From assembly GCF_029892605.1 (NCBI RefSeq), contig NZ_JARXWF010000005.1, positions 186,001 through 250,000 of the forward strand: 64,000 bases of DNA. The letters are read 5' to 3'. A program made the position numbers and the translations under genes. Source of the DNA: Parabacteroides sp. PM6-13. GTDB taxonomy: Bacteria; Bacteroidota; Bacteroidia; Bacteroidales; Tannerellaceae. The notes below the pieces were generated by a model. That model ran no database searches. It had not been told where the DNA came from and saw only the letters and a program-made list of their open reading frames with translations. Below are positions 8,292-16,772 of this stretch, one piece after another (position 1 is the first letter of the stretch; each line of letters starts with the position of its first letter).

Positions 8292-9077
8292 TCAATACAC
8301 ATGAACACTACCCTGTGCCGATGGCAGGTAGTTCACACCGATCCAGGTTATCATCAATAAGATAAAGGCAATGGGAAGCAGCCAAAGTGATGTCTTTTCC
8401 TGTTTCTTTCCATGCAACCGGATGTGAATATAAGCCAGATACCCCAAAGAGGTAACAAAGGCCCAGATCTCTTTCGGATCCCACGACCAGTAATGCCCCC
8501 ACGCCTCTTTCGCCCAGACAGCCCCCATCAGCATGCCCAACACAAGAAAGCCGAAGCCGATATAAACGATGTTATCTATAAAAGAAAAAATGTTCTTGTC
8601 GGCTTGGGAGGTCAGCTCTATTTTCCGAAGCTGCACAAAAGCACCGATGGTAGCCGCGCCCAGCATGGCATACGATAGGATATACGAGGTAACATGAGGC
8701 ACAAACCAAATACTTTGCAAAGCCGGCATCAGGTTTTTGGAATGAATTTCGGGTTTGAACAGATTGACAAATACAAAAACAGAAGCCACCAAGGCCGAGA
8801 ACGACAATAGCCAGGGATATTTCCATCGACGGTAGGCCAGATATCCCACGACAGATAAAAAGAACGAATACCAAAGACGGGTCTCCCCCATCGTCCGCAT
8901 CGGCGGGCGTTCGATAGAAATCCAAAAACCGATAATAAAGGCCGTGAACAGGGCGATACCGGAAAGCATCAGTATATCAGCCAACCTTTTCCGCGACCGA
9001 TAGACCGTAAGTCCGGAAGCCAACCAAAGAGCCACCGAAGGGATGGCAAACCATATAAAGCTATTCCAGTTTATCAT
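8292..9077 (-). CDS. ccsA: Cytochrome c biogenesis protein CcsA/ResC
   Basis: This integral membrane protein exports haem and, with ResB, joins it to apocytochromes c on the outer face of the membrane (system II). The 261-residue product has about eight hydrophobic segments and the defining tryptophan-rich WWD-type motif WGHYWSWDPKEIWAF near residues 200-215. Conserved histidines in VPHVTSYILSY and IHIRLHG are candidate haem ligands. Its start overlaps the resB end by 17 bp, indicating coupled translation. As the last gene of nrfH-nrfA-resB-ccsA it probably matures the nine CxxC-haem sites of NrfA and NrfH. Confidence 0.92.
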   Translation of the reverse strand: MINWNSFIWFAIPSVALWLASGLTVYRSRKRLADILMLSGIALFTAFIIGFWISIERPPMRTMGETRLWYSFFLSVVGYLAYRRWKYPWLLSFSALVASVFVFVNLFKPEIHSKNLMPALQSIWFVPHVTSYILSYAMLGAATIGAFVQLRKIELTSQADKNIFSFIDNIVYIGFGFLVLGMLMGAVWAKEAWGHYWSWDPKEIWAFVTSLGYLAYIHIRLHGKKQEKTSLWLLPIAFILLMITWIGVNYLPSAQGSVHVY

Positions 9078-10326
9078 TTTCTTCTTTCCGTTTTATATCT
9101 TTCCCGTTCAGAATCATCGCTATCGCACCTAAGGCAATAAGGAGAAAACCTATATAAACAGGCATAAGCCAAGGATCATAGACCAGTTCCATACCGCTGT
9201 AAGAGGATAGCCTACCCGCTTTATCATCATAGCCCGATTGGTAGATCATCCAACTACCTATACGTAAGGGATGATTCACTTCCAACAGCCCTTTTTTGAC
9301 TGTCCCGTCCGGCATATACGCCTCTATATCGGAGGTAAACCGTTTCGGCTCAGGCTGAGTCATCACCACGCATTGTTGTTCATCGAGCGCCAGTGTCATA
9401 TAGAGCTGTGCCTGATTTCCGCCGCACACCCAACCGCTTCGCTCTTCCCCTAACGGGTTTACAGCACGTATCTTAACAGCCGGAGTCGCGCCGGGCATGG
9501 GCACTTCGCGATAGGTGCTGTCGCTTGAGCGAACAGCCTGATGGATATACTCCTTCACCTCTATCTCCCATCCGTTCAAACGACCTGCGGGAGATTTCAG
9601 GTCTATCTGGTAATAATCAGGATTGTCAACCGGTTGTGGCTCTCCGCTCTGACGATCGATGACTGTTAGTTGGGGAGGGTATTCCTCCATATCAAAGTCA
9701 TTGAGCTTGATACCTATCGGCAGTTCTTTCACCTGATTATGCTCATCGTACACACGCCATTCCACTTCGCCTTCACGCACATACATCACATACCTCGCCA
9801 TATCGGCATATCCCAGACCCGAAGCAAACAAGACCAGCCAAAGACCGATATGATTCAGATAAAACCCGTAATCCTTCCATCGGAACCGATAGAGTCGCCG
9901 GGCGATCAGACTGCCAAGCGAAAGGAGGATCGTGAAGTAGATAAAGACAAAAGCCCACGAATGGGTCATATTGTCGAATCCCAATCGACTGAAAAGAGTT
10001 GTCGGATGACCGGTAGTGGCAACTTGCGGAGTCAATCCCATGATAAGACAGAGAATAAGCAAGGCAGAAATCAGACTGACGGCAAAAGGCACACCGGTAA
10101 ACCACTTCATAAACCGGCTTTTACCTATCCATAGCGAAGCTGCGGAGAGGGCAACGAGAGCGATTCCGACCCACAGGTTGACCGGTGCCGCCAACAGATA
10201 GAAATTGAAACTCCCGGTCGTCAGTTGCAAAAGGAAACCGACCATAACAATTCCGCAAGTAATGATCAGACTCTCCTTGTATCCCCAAGGCATCTGCCAT
10301 ATCTTGCGGTTTGTAGCTTTGTTCAT
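9061..10326 (-). CDS. resB: Cytochrome c biogenesis protein ResB/Ccs1
   Basis: Partner of CcsA in system II haem attachment. The 421-residue protein has membrane segments near residues 17-40, 42-62, 75-97, 125-142 and 155-172, a large exported domain (about 180-375) and a final segment around 386-408, the usual ResB layout. The exported part contains the family-like GIKLNDFDMEEYPPQLTVIDR and GWMIYQSGYD-type ending (residues WMIYQSGYDDKAG). It lies 28 bp after nrfA and overlaps ccsA. The NrfA heme-1 CxxCK site would normally need a dedicated lyase in system I organisms; here this ResB-CcsA pair is the only candidate in view. Confidence 0.88.
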   Translation of the reverse strand: MNKATNRKIWQMPWGYKESLIITCGIVMVGFLLQLTTGSFNFYLLAAPVNLWVGIALVALSAASLWIGKSRFMKWFTGVPFAVSLISALLILCLIMGLTPQVATTGHPTTLFSRLGFDNMTHSWAFVFIYFTILLSLGSLIARRLYRFRWKDYGFYLNHIGLWLVLFASGLGYADMARYVMYVREGEVEWRVYDEHNQVKELPIGIKLNDFDMEEYPPQLTVIDRQSGEPQPVDNPDYYQIDLKSPAGRLNGWEIEVKEYIHQAVRSSDSTYREVPMPGATPAVKIRAVNPLGEERSGWVCGGNQAQLYMTLALDEQQCVVMTQPEPKRFTSDIEAYMPDGTVKKGLLEVNHPLRIGSWMIYQSGYDDKAGRLSSYSGMELVYDPWLMPVYIGFLLIALGAIAMILNGKDIKRKEENDKLE

Positions 10327-10354
10327 TCGATTAGGCGTATGGGTATCTGACTGA

Positions 10355-11851
10355 TTAGTTCAACGCCAACTTACCTTCGTCCTTTGCTTTTTCCAGCCAG
10401 GCAGGCAATGTTGTTTGTATCCATTTGTCTTTATCGTCACGTAGCTTTTCCATATCCAAACCGATGTATTCCTGCGCTTTCTCTTTGGTGGAGATATCCG
10501 GCATCTTCACATCGGTTATGCCTAAAGAGAACAATACTTTTTGCAGTTCCAACTGCGCCTGCATGGTACGATCCAGGCTATGGGCAAGGATACGCTGTGT
10601 CTCAACAGGCGCGTGAAACGACGCACCGTGTGAGGCGACGGCAAAATCCCAACGCCATTGCGCCTGACGAATCAGCTTCAGCGATTCTTTCATCTTGGCA
10701 TCATCCGCTCCGTTATCCCAAGCCGTCTTGGCCATGATATGCACTTTGGCAAGCTCCGTCTCCACCCGATCGCGGATCTCTAATGCTTTATCCTGGTATT
10801 GATACACATAGTTGCGTAGATTATCTTCGCTATCCCGGTGGCAGGTCTGACAGGTAGAAGAGATATTTTTAAGCGGACTCACGACCTGATGGTTTGAATA
10901 TTTGATCCCCCCTTCAGCCATATACGGCATATGACAATCAGCGCATGACAATCCTCTTTGCGCGTGAGGTCCTAAGAGGAAGAGTTCGTAGTCGGGATGT
11001 TGCGCCTTGAGCATAGGCGTTTTGCTCAGCCCGTGCACCCAATCGGTAAAGCCCGCGTTATCATAGTATTCCTCCATAGCCTCGACAGTCATGCCCCCAT
11101 CCCATGGAAAGGTGAGGTATTTGCCCCCCCCTTGGAAATAATACTCCACATGACATTGCGCGCAAACCAGCATACGCATCTCCTGTGGCGTAGCGTCCGT
11201 AATATCTTTCCCCTGTCGCTGGAAGGCTTCAATCAGTGCCGGACGGGTAATGGTCAGGTTCATTGTCTGCGGATCATGACAATCGGCACATCCCAACGGA
11301 TTGACAATCTCACTGCCGAATTGGCTCCAGTTCGCTTTGTAGAAATTTTCTATGCCGACCTCGTGCATCATACGGGGCACATCCGGACTCTTACAGGTCC
11401 AGCAGGTAGCCGGTTGCAGATCCTTATGGTCGTGATCGGGCGTTCCGGTACGCAACGTATGTGTCATATCTTCCAGGGTATACATATGTCCGCGCGGAGC
11501 GGAATAATCCCGTGAGAAAGCATAACCTGCCCAGAGCACAACCATCTCCGGACGACTCTCCAGTACATCTTCCGGCGTATTGCCTAAGTGTTTGCTGCTG
11601 AAATCCATCTCTTTGGTTTTCTTCCAGGTGTCGTATTCGCGGGGATAGTTCAATCCCCAGTCCTCACTGTGAGGGTTTATGCCCGAAATCTCTACTTTCT
11701 TGTTATGATACAAGGTGGCGATTTCCGCCCTACGCTCGGTGATGGATACTGCTAAAAGCCCCAACACAAACACGCCAACCATTACGATTGCGAAGATACC
11801 CCAGCCAATGATAGGCTTTTGCTTGATTGCTTCTGCTAATTTCTTGAACAT
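10355..11851 (-). CDS. nrfA: Ammonia-forming cytochrome c nitrite reductase NrfA
   Basis: NrfA is the periplasmic pentahaem enzyme that reduces nitrite to ammonium with six electrons, and also reduces NO and hydroxylamine. The 498-residue protein has an N-terminal anchor (about 13-36) and five haem sites: the catalytic CWTCK at 150-154 with lysine ligand, then CADCH 188-192, CAQCH 230-234, CADCH 303-307 and CQTCH 334-338. Active-site candidates are the Arg in FSRDYSAPRG, Tyr in VEYYF just after haem 3, and His in KAQHPDYE. It follows nrfH by 11 bp. Only the CxxCK type of NrfA is indicated. Confidence 0.97.
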   Translation of the reverse strand: MFKKLAEAIKQKPIIGWGIFAIVMVGVFVLGLLAVSITERRAEIATLYHNKKVEISGINPHSEDWGLNYPREYDTWKKTKEMDFSSKHLGNTPEDVLESRPEMVVLWAGYAFSRDYSAPRGHMYTLEDMTHTLRTGTPDHDHKDLQPATCWTCKSPDVPRMMHEVGIENFYKANWSQFGSEIVNPLGCADCHDPQTMNLTITRPALIEAFQRQGKDITDATPQEMRMLVCAQCHVEYYFQGGGKYLTFPWDGGMTVEAMEEYYDNAGFTDWVHGLSKTPMLKAQHPDYELFLLGPHAQRGLSCADCHMPYMAEGGIKYSNHQVVSPLKNISSTCQTCHRDSEDNLRNYVYQYQDKALEIRDRVETELAKVHIMAKTAWDNGADDAKMKESLKLIRQAQWRWDFAVASHGASFHAPVETQRILAHSLDRTMQAQLELQKVLFSLGITDVKMPDISTKEKAQEYIGLDMEKLRDDKDKWIQTTLPAWLEKAKDEGKLALN

Positions 11852-11862
11852 ATCGGATCTTA

Positions 11863-12444
11863 TTATTTATTATTCATGATATTCTTTAACCAGTCAGGCA
11901 CAGGCGATTGCGGCAGCGGAACAAGCGCGTTAGGCGATGAAGAAAGATTGCTTACCCCGGTGTGCGGCACCTCCCGATGGCAGTCCCAGCATACTTTGCC
12001 TTCACCCTCTTTCACCTGTGTATAACTTATCATACCGGTATTCACAAACTCCGTATTCAACTGCGTATGACAGCGAATGCAGTTGTTCATGATCACCTCC
12101 TTGCTCGCGTCGCGCGGACGAATAACCTGTGGCTCGCCTTTCAACGTAAACACAGCGGCATGATACAATCCGTCCATTGCCTTGAAGGCATATTTATTGA
12201 AAGCATTGTCTTGCGGCACATGGCAATCATTGCAGTTTGTCCACAAATGATGAGAGCTGTGCATCCATGATTGATAGTAAGGAGTCATAATATGACAATT
12301 GACGCAGGTCGACGGTTCATCAGACAGATAAGAGTGAACCCGCGACATATAGATCGTGTAGCCCCCCAATCCGGCAACAATCCCGGCTACGACAAACAGC
12401 GGAACAACAAAATACCAGGGTATTATATGAAGTAGTTTTCTCAT
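11863..12444 (-). CDS. nrfH: Cytochrome c nitrite reductase small subunit NrfH
   Basis: NrfH is the NapC/NirT-type membrane quinol dehydrogenase that feeds electrons to NrfA. The 193-residue protein has one N-terminal membrane helix (about 8-33) and four haem-binding sites, CVNCH 47-51, CNDCH 71-75, CIRCH 122-126 and CWDCH 152-156, the expected tetrahaem pattern. It is the first gene of the nrfHA-resB-ccsA operon. Upstream are a TATATTTG box (12472-12479) and the same GTAAC-N4-GTTAC palindrome seen at hcp, which suggests induction by nitrogen oxides. Confidence 0.96.
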   Translation of the reverse strand: MRKLLHIIPWYFVVPLFVVAGIVAGLGGYTIYMSRVHSYLSDEPSTCVNCHIMTPYYQSWMHSSHHLWTNCNDCHVPQDNAFNKYAFKAMDGLYHAAVFTLKGEPQVIRPRDASKEVIMNNCIRCHTQLNTEFVNTGMISYTQVKEGEGKVCWDCHREVPHTGVSNLSSSPNALVPLPQSPVPDWLKNIMNNK

Positions 12445-12471
12445 GGCGTCACAATCAGAAACTTAATAAGG

Positions 12472-12479
12472 CAAATATA
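12472..12479 (-). promoter_or_regulatory. Promoter -7 box of the nrf operon
   Basis: Minus-strand TATATTTG matches TAnnTTTG, 27 bp from the nrfH ATG and exactly 22 bp from the palindrome at 12502-12515. There is no TTTG -33 box. Confidence 0.65.
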
Positions 12480-12501
12480 GGAATAAGAATTAAAAAAACA
12501 C

Positions 12502-12515
12502 GTAACAAATGTTAC
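12502..12515. promoter_or_regulatory. HcpR-type operator GTAAC-N4-GTTAC upstream of nrfH
   Basis: A perfect dyad GTAAC AAAT GTTAC, with the same arms as 7562-7575 but a different 4-bp centre. Its distance to the -7 box equals that at the hcp operon, placing its centre 33 bp from the box centre, near -41.5, the class II activator position. Confidence 0.75.
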
Positions 12516-12591
12516 ATAAGCCATTATTTATTCATTATTTTTCAGACTATGGTATTCTTCTTATTATTCCCTTATTTGAAAAGACTACCTT

Positions 12592-14229
12592 CTACGCCTC
12601 CAACCTCCGCTTAGGGTATGGCATAAACAAGACAATCCCCATGCAAAACAGGCAGGCGTAGATTGCCCAACCCGACATTTCTTTCAGGGCAGAGAGTGTA
12701 GCTTGCACCTGAATACGGCCTTTCGTTGAGAGTGCCGCCATGTGTTCGGCTTCCGTAACGCTTTTGCCCTGATAGCGCATTCCCTGCAATGTCTGGCTAT
12801 AAGAAGCGGAAGCGTCGGGGTTGATGGTATCTACGTTTTGCGCGTAGCGGGTAACATAGTGCTGCTGGCGCTCTTGCAGGAGGTTGGTATAAACGGCCGT
12901 TCCGATACCCGGTCCTAATATCATACGCACGGTGAGCATAATGCAAATCCAGGTCGAAAGATAACGGAAAGGCATCCGCTGGTTGGCATAAACGGCTGTC
13001 AGCGCGTAGAGAATCATCATACCGGCGGAGCGTATGATGACCGGATATTTCATGCGCTCATACAGTCCGGCACTCTGCACTTCGAAATACATAAAGAGGG
13101 ACGAGAGCCCGATAATGAAGAAGCCGAGTGCGAACCGATATTTAAAGTGTACATTCTTTGAGCCAAGTATAATGGAAATAATAGCACCGATCACATAACC
13201 CGCGATGCTCCAGTTGCCTAAGGTGGCATTCTGGTAGTTGTCAATTTTCATACCCACATTGGTAAACACATTGACAAACATAGCACTCGAATTAACAATC
13301 ATCAGCATCAGGTAGAGCATAATGCCGATACGGATTGTTCGCAAGCGGAAAACACTCAGGAGGAAATAGGGGAAATGCCTGCGTCCGTCTAAATAGAGAA
13401 AGACACCGGCGGATAGAATGCCGATAGCCGTAGCCCAGCGGATCGTCGGGTCGTCGTACCAGTCGAGCGTCTTGCCGTAAATCAACACGTAGGTGATGCA
13501 GATAAGCGTGATGCAGAAGGCTACTACATTGCCAAACTTGCGAAAGTTAATCGGGAAACGCCCCAAGAATTTCCTATAAGGCATGGTGATAAATACAATC
13601 AGGATAGAGAATAACAACAATCCCATCATAAAATAATAGACATACTGCCATTCGTATTCATAGGCGAGCCAGGCGGTAAGCGAAGTGCCAAGCTGTCCGA
13701 ATATCATAAAGAAAAGATAAATAATAGGTTGACTCGCGCTTTTCTCCTTGTCGAGATTATCCCAACCCTCTTCGTCTTTCGGTTCCATGCCGGGCGTGAT
13801 ATTGCGGGTAGCCTCCATACCGAAAGCGTATTTAATCAGCGTAAACAGATTTACCATCATCAATACCATCCGCAGGAAACCCATCAAGAGGGAGCAAAGA
13901 GCCAGGAGGAAGATGCTATCGGTCTTCGCGCATATATAGCTGAAGATATACATGAGCGAGAAGCCGAAAATGCACATCATCTTCTGTCGGCGTATGCGTA
14001 CCAACTGGTAGAAGAAGGGAGCAAAAGCAGCCATGCCGATAGCGGTTACGAAGTTGGCAAACTGTATATGTTCCGACACAATGCCTAAGCCACTCATCAT
14101 CTCGCCGCTGTTTACCGAGTAAACACCCCCGATAGAAAGGATGGGCAGGAAAAGAAACAACAAGATAAGGATACCCAAGGGTTTGGGTACCCAATTATAA
14201 AACGGATAGTTCTTCGGATAAGACGCCAC
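12592..14229 (-). CDS. MFS multidrug efflux permease (EmrB-like, DHA2 type)
   Basis: Inner-membrane component of a tripartite pump. The 545-residue protein has about 14 hydrophobic segments, the DHA2 number, starting with LGILILLFLFLPILS and ending with AIYACLFCMGIVLFMPYPKRR. A polar loop with KDEEGWDNLDKEKSA (about residues 150-165) separates early helices. A loop near the C-terminus is rich in Gln and Thr, typical of EmrB-like proteins in Bacteroidetes. It is the last gene of the leftward tolC-hlyD-mfs operon, 6 bp after the adaptor. The substrate cannot be read from the sequence; the operon lies beside, but is probably regulated separately from, the nrf genes. Confidence 0.85.
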   Translation of the reverse strand: MASYPKNYPFYNWVPKPLGILILLFLFLPILSIGGVYSVNSGEMMSGLGIVSEHIQFANFVTAIGMAAFAPFFYQLVRIRRQKMMCIFGFSLMYIFSYICAKTDSIFLLALCSLLMGFLRMVLMMVNLFTLIKYAFGMEATRNITPGMEPKDEEGWDNLDKEKSASQPIIYLFFMIFGQLGTSLTAWLAYEYEWQYVYYFMMGLLLFSILIVFITMPYRKFLGRFPINFRKFGNVVAFCITLICITYVLIYGKTLDWYDDPTIRWATAIGILSAGVFLYLDGRRHFPYFLLSVFRLRTIRIGIMLYLMLMIVNSSAMFVNVFTNVGMKIDNYQNATLGNWSIAGYVIGAIISIILGSKNVHFKYRFALGFFIIGLSSLFMYFEVQSAGLYERMKYPVIIRSAGMMILYALTAVYANQRMPFRYLSTWICIMLTVRMILGPGIGTAVYTNLLQERQQHYVTRYAQNVDTINPDASASYSQTLQGMRYQGKSVTEAEHMAALSTKGRIQVQATLSALKEMSGWAIYACLFCMGIVLFMPYPKRRLEA

Positions 14230-14235
14230 CTTGTC

Positions 14236-15318
14236 TTAGAGTTTTGCTTTTACTACCACCATCATGCCTGCCGCTAACTTCTCATTATCTTCGTCGGAGA
14301 GATCGGTGAAGTCGATGCGCACGGGGATACGCTGCTGTATTTTCACGAAGTTACCTGCCGAGTTATCGGTCGGCACCAGAGAGAACTTAGAACCGGTCGC
14401 GCCCGATATGGCGGTTATTTTGCCGGTAAATGTTTTATCACTAATGGCATCAACGGTAATCTCTACTTCCTGTTCGAGAGCAAGGTTCTCGATCTGTGTT
14501 TCTTTGTAATTGGCAATGACCCATTTCTGTCCGTCGGGCAGGATATAGGTAATCGTCTGTCCGGCTGTAATGAACTGTCCCTCTTCCAAAGCCCGGCGGC
14601 CGAGTTTTCCATCGCTCGGAGCCAATACCACCGTATAGGAAAGGTTAAGTTTAGCCATCTCCAAGGCTGCTGTAGCTCGCTGAATGGCCGCTTCGGTGTT
14701 CTTACGGCGATACGCCACTTCGTCTACTCCTGAGAGTGCCGCCTTTTTCTGCCGGTTTACCACTTCGAGCTTTTTACGGGTTGCTTCATATTCCGTCTCT
14801 ATCTGCTCCAATTGGATAGGAGTAGCGGCATTGCGAGCAACCAGGTTCTTATAGCGTTGCAGGTCTTTCCGGAGTTTAGACAAACGAATCTCTATCTCGG
14901 CGATAGAAGCGTCGTAGACCGAGGCGGTGTTCTGCGTAGTCTGCAAAGTAGCGCCCACGACCGTAGCACCGGCTTCGGCATCTTTCAGTGCCGCTTCGGC
15001 TTCCATCACACGGATTTTGTATTCGCTATCATCCAATACGAGCAGTGTATCTCCTTTTTGTACCTTTTGATGTTCCGTGAAGTATATCTTTTTGATATAA
15101 CCCGAAGCCCGCAGGTTCACGGGCGAGATATACTGTTCTACTTGTGCGTCGTTACTGGTTTCGGTACGTTTGTAATTGAAGAATAGGCATACTACTTGGA
15201 TCAGTCCCCAGACGATAATCGTTACGCCTAATATGCTGACTACGATTTGCCAACGGCGCAGCTTCTTCAATCTCTTTACTTTATCCGGATGGGTGTTCTT
15301 TTGCGTTGTATCTTCCAT
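14236..15318 (-). CDS. HlyD/EmrA-family membrane fusion (adaptor) protein
   Basis: The periplasmic adaptor that joins the MFS permease to the TolC-like channel. The 360-residue product has one N-terminal membrane helix (about 24-48), a lipoyl-like half (YISPVNLRASGYIKKIYF, VQKGDTLLVLDD), a coiled-coil hairpin (about 90-215, with repeated KKLEVVNRQKKAAL-type heptads), the second lipoyl half (VLAPSDGKLGRRALEEGQFI) and a beta-barrel domain ending VPVRIDF-like (IPVRIDFTDLSDED). It begins 15 bp after the tolC-like stop and is followed after 6 bp by the permease. Confidence 0.93.
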   Translation of the reverse strand: MEDTTQKNTHPDKVKRLKKLRRWQIVVSILGVTIIVWGLIQVVCLFFNYKRTETSNDAQVEQYISPVNLRASGYIKKIYFTEHQKVQKGDTLLVLDDSEYKIRVMEAEAALKDAEAGATVVGATLQTTQNTASVYDASIAEIEIRLSKLRKDLQRYKNLVARNAATPIQLEQIETEYEATRKKLEVVNRQKKAALSGVDEVAYRRKNTEAAIQRATAALEMAKLNLSYTVVLAPSDGKLGRRALEEGQFITAGQTITYILPDGQKWVIANYKETQIENLALEQEVEITVDAISDKTFTGKITAISGATGSKFSLVPTDNSAGNFVKIQQRIPVRIDFTDLSDEDNEKLAAGMMVVVKAKL

Positions 15319-15333
15319 ATCTGTTTCTTTCTT

Positions 15334-16662
15334 TTATTCGACTAATCTGTTTATCTGCCCGGTTAGTTTCAATAGGCTCAGATTGGCTACCTGATAGTTG
15401 TAATGGGCGCTGATGTAGTTGTTTTGCGCTTCTACCATCTGCATCTCATCCTGCAATACCTCAATCATCGAAGCAATGCCTTCCCGATAGAGTTCCATGG
15501 TGACGGTATACACATCTTCGGCGACCCGGTAGTTGTCCTTTTGCCGTTTGAAGTTGCGCAGGTTGTTCATCATATCGTTCTGGGCATTCATATATTGGGT
15601 GTTGAGGTGCTTCTGCAGATCTTCCTGTTCCAGACTTATCTTCTCAATATCCATCCGTGCCTGCCTTGTTTTCTGTTTCTTTTCCAATCCGTCGAAGACA
15701 GGGATACGCAAAGAGAGTCCCAGCCCATAGGAGCGATACCAATGGTTGGATGGTCCCGAATGGAACCAGTTCTTGAACTTATCGGTGTAGGCAGAATACA
15801 TCCAGCTGCCCGTCAGGCTTAACGAAGGGATATAATTGCTGTTTATCATACTTTTCTGTTGTTCTGCCAACTGTTTTTGTGAACTTAAGAGCCTGATTTC
15901 ATACAGACTTTCCGGTAAACCGGTAAGTGGTACGGAAGTTATATCATCTGTATTTACATGTATTAACGCAATCTGTTCTTCCGCCGGATAGTCGATAATA
16001 TACTTCAACATATTGAGTTGCTGTTCCAGAATGGCTTGCAGGTTGTCGTATTGCACTTGCAGGTTCTCCAGGTTGATATTGACGCGCTTGACATCTACCT
16101 CCATCGCCATTCCGTTGTCATAGAATGCCAAGGCTATATTCTTCAATTCTTCCAAGCGGACGATATTGGATTTAATCAACACGATCTGTTCCACCGTAGC
16201 CTGTCCCAGATAATACATCTTGCTGATTTGCACGATAAGGTCTTCACGGGCTTTCTCGTATGACAGCCGGTTAATTTCTTCTACCGTCTTGGCAATCGAA
16301 ATGGATGTGTAGAGTGTCTGGTTATAGAGAGGCAGTTGTAGTTGCAATCCCGCGTTGCTGTTATGTTGCAGGGTATGGGTTACATTGTAGGGCGTACCAT
16401 ACGATGAGCCATCTGTCACCGAAACCGGAGGGTCGAAGTTGTTATTGTAATTGGCAAAGCCATTTATCTGAGGCAGCAGTCTTGCCCGGTTTTCGGATAC
16501 GCCATACCTGCTCTTCTGTATCACTTTGCGGCGGCCTTCCAACGATAGATTGTTCTCAATACCAATTTCCAGACATTCTTTCAATGTCAGAACGGTTTGA
16601 GAATGTGCATAAGTAGCCAGCAGACTAAAAAAAGACAATAGGAATACTCTCATCATTACCAT
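15334..16662 (-). CDS. TolC-family outer membrane efflux protein
   Basis: Outer-membrane channel of the efflux system. The 442-residue protein has a signal peptide (MVMMRVFLLSFFSLLATYAHSQ) and two long helical hairpin repeats typical of the OEP family: LKECLEIGIENNLSLEGRRK near the start and the second repeat beginning around residue 215. The segment RSYGLGLSLRIPVFDGLEKKQK is the family's beta-strand signature. It is first in the operon, with a TACCTTTG box at 16677-16684 (minus strand) about 15 bp ahead, and is preceded by the AraC regulator. Confidence 0.92.
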   Translation of the reverse strand: MVMMRVFLLSFFSLLATYAHSQTVLTLKECLEIGIENNLSLEGRRKVIQKSRYGVSENRARLLPQINGFANYNNNFDPPVSVTDGSSYGTPYNVTHTLQHNSNAGLQLQLPLYNQTLYTSISIAKTVEEINRLSYEKAREDLIVQISKMYYLGQATVEQIVLIKSNIVRLEELKNIALAFYDNGMAMEVDVKRVNINLENLQVQYDNLQAILEQQLNMLKYIIDYPAEEQIALIHVNTDDITSVPLTGLPESLYEIRLLSSQKQLAEQQKSMINSNYIPSLSLTGSWMYSAYTDKFKNWFHSGPSNHWYRSYGLGLSLRIPVFDGLEKKQKTRQARMDIEKISLEQEDLQKHLNTQYMNAQNDMMNNLRNFKRQKDNYRVAEDVYTVTMELYREGIASMIEVLQDEMQMVEAQNNYISAHYNYQVANLSLLKLTGQINRLVE

Positions 16663-16676
16663 AAAAATATGAGCGG

Positions 16677-16684
16677 CAAAGGTA
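16677..16684 (-). promoter_or_regulatory. Promoter -7 box of the efflux operon
   Basis: Minus-strand TACCTTTG matches TAnnTTTG and lies 15 bp before the tolC-like ATG, in the 110-bp gap after the AraC gene. No -33 TTTG at standard spacing, so activation by the AraC protein is possible. Confidence 0.5.
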
Positions 16685-16772
16685 CGGATATCTTCAGTTG
16701 TAGGGTCGACCGTTCAGGCGACAGAAACGTCCGATTTTTCCTTTTTATGGTAATGTGTGTCTGTGTATTCCT

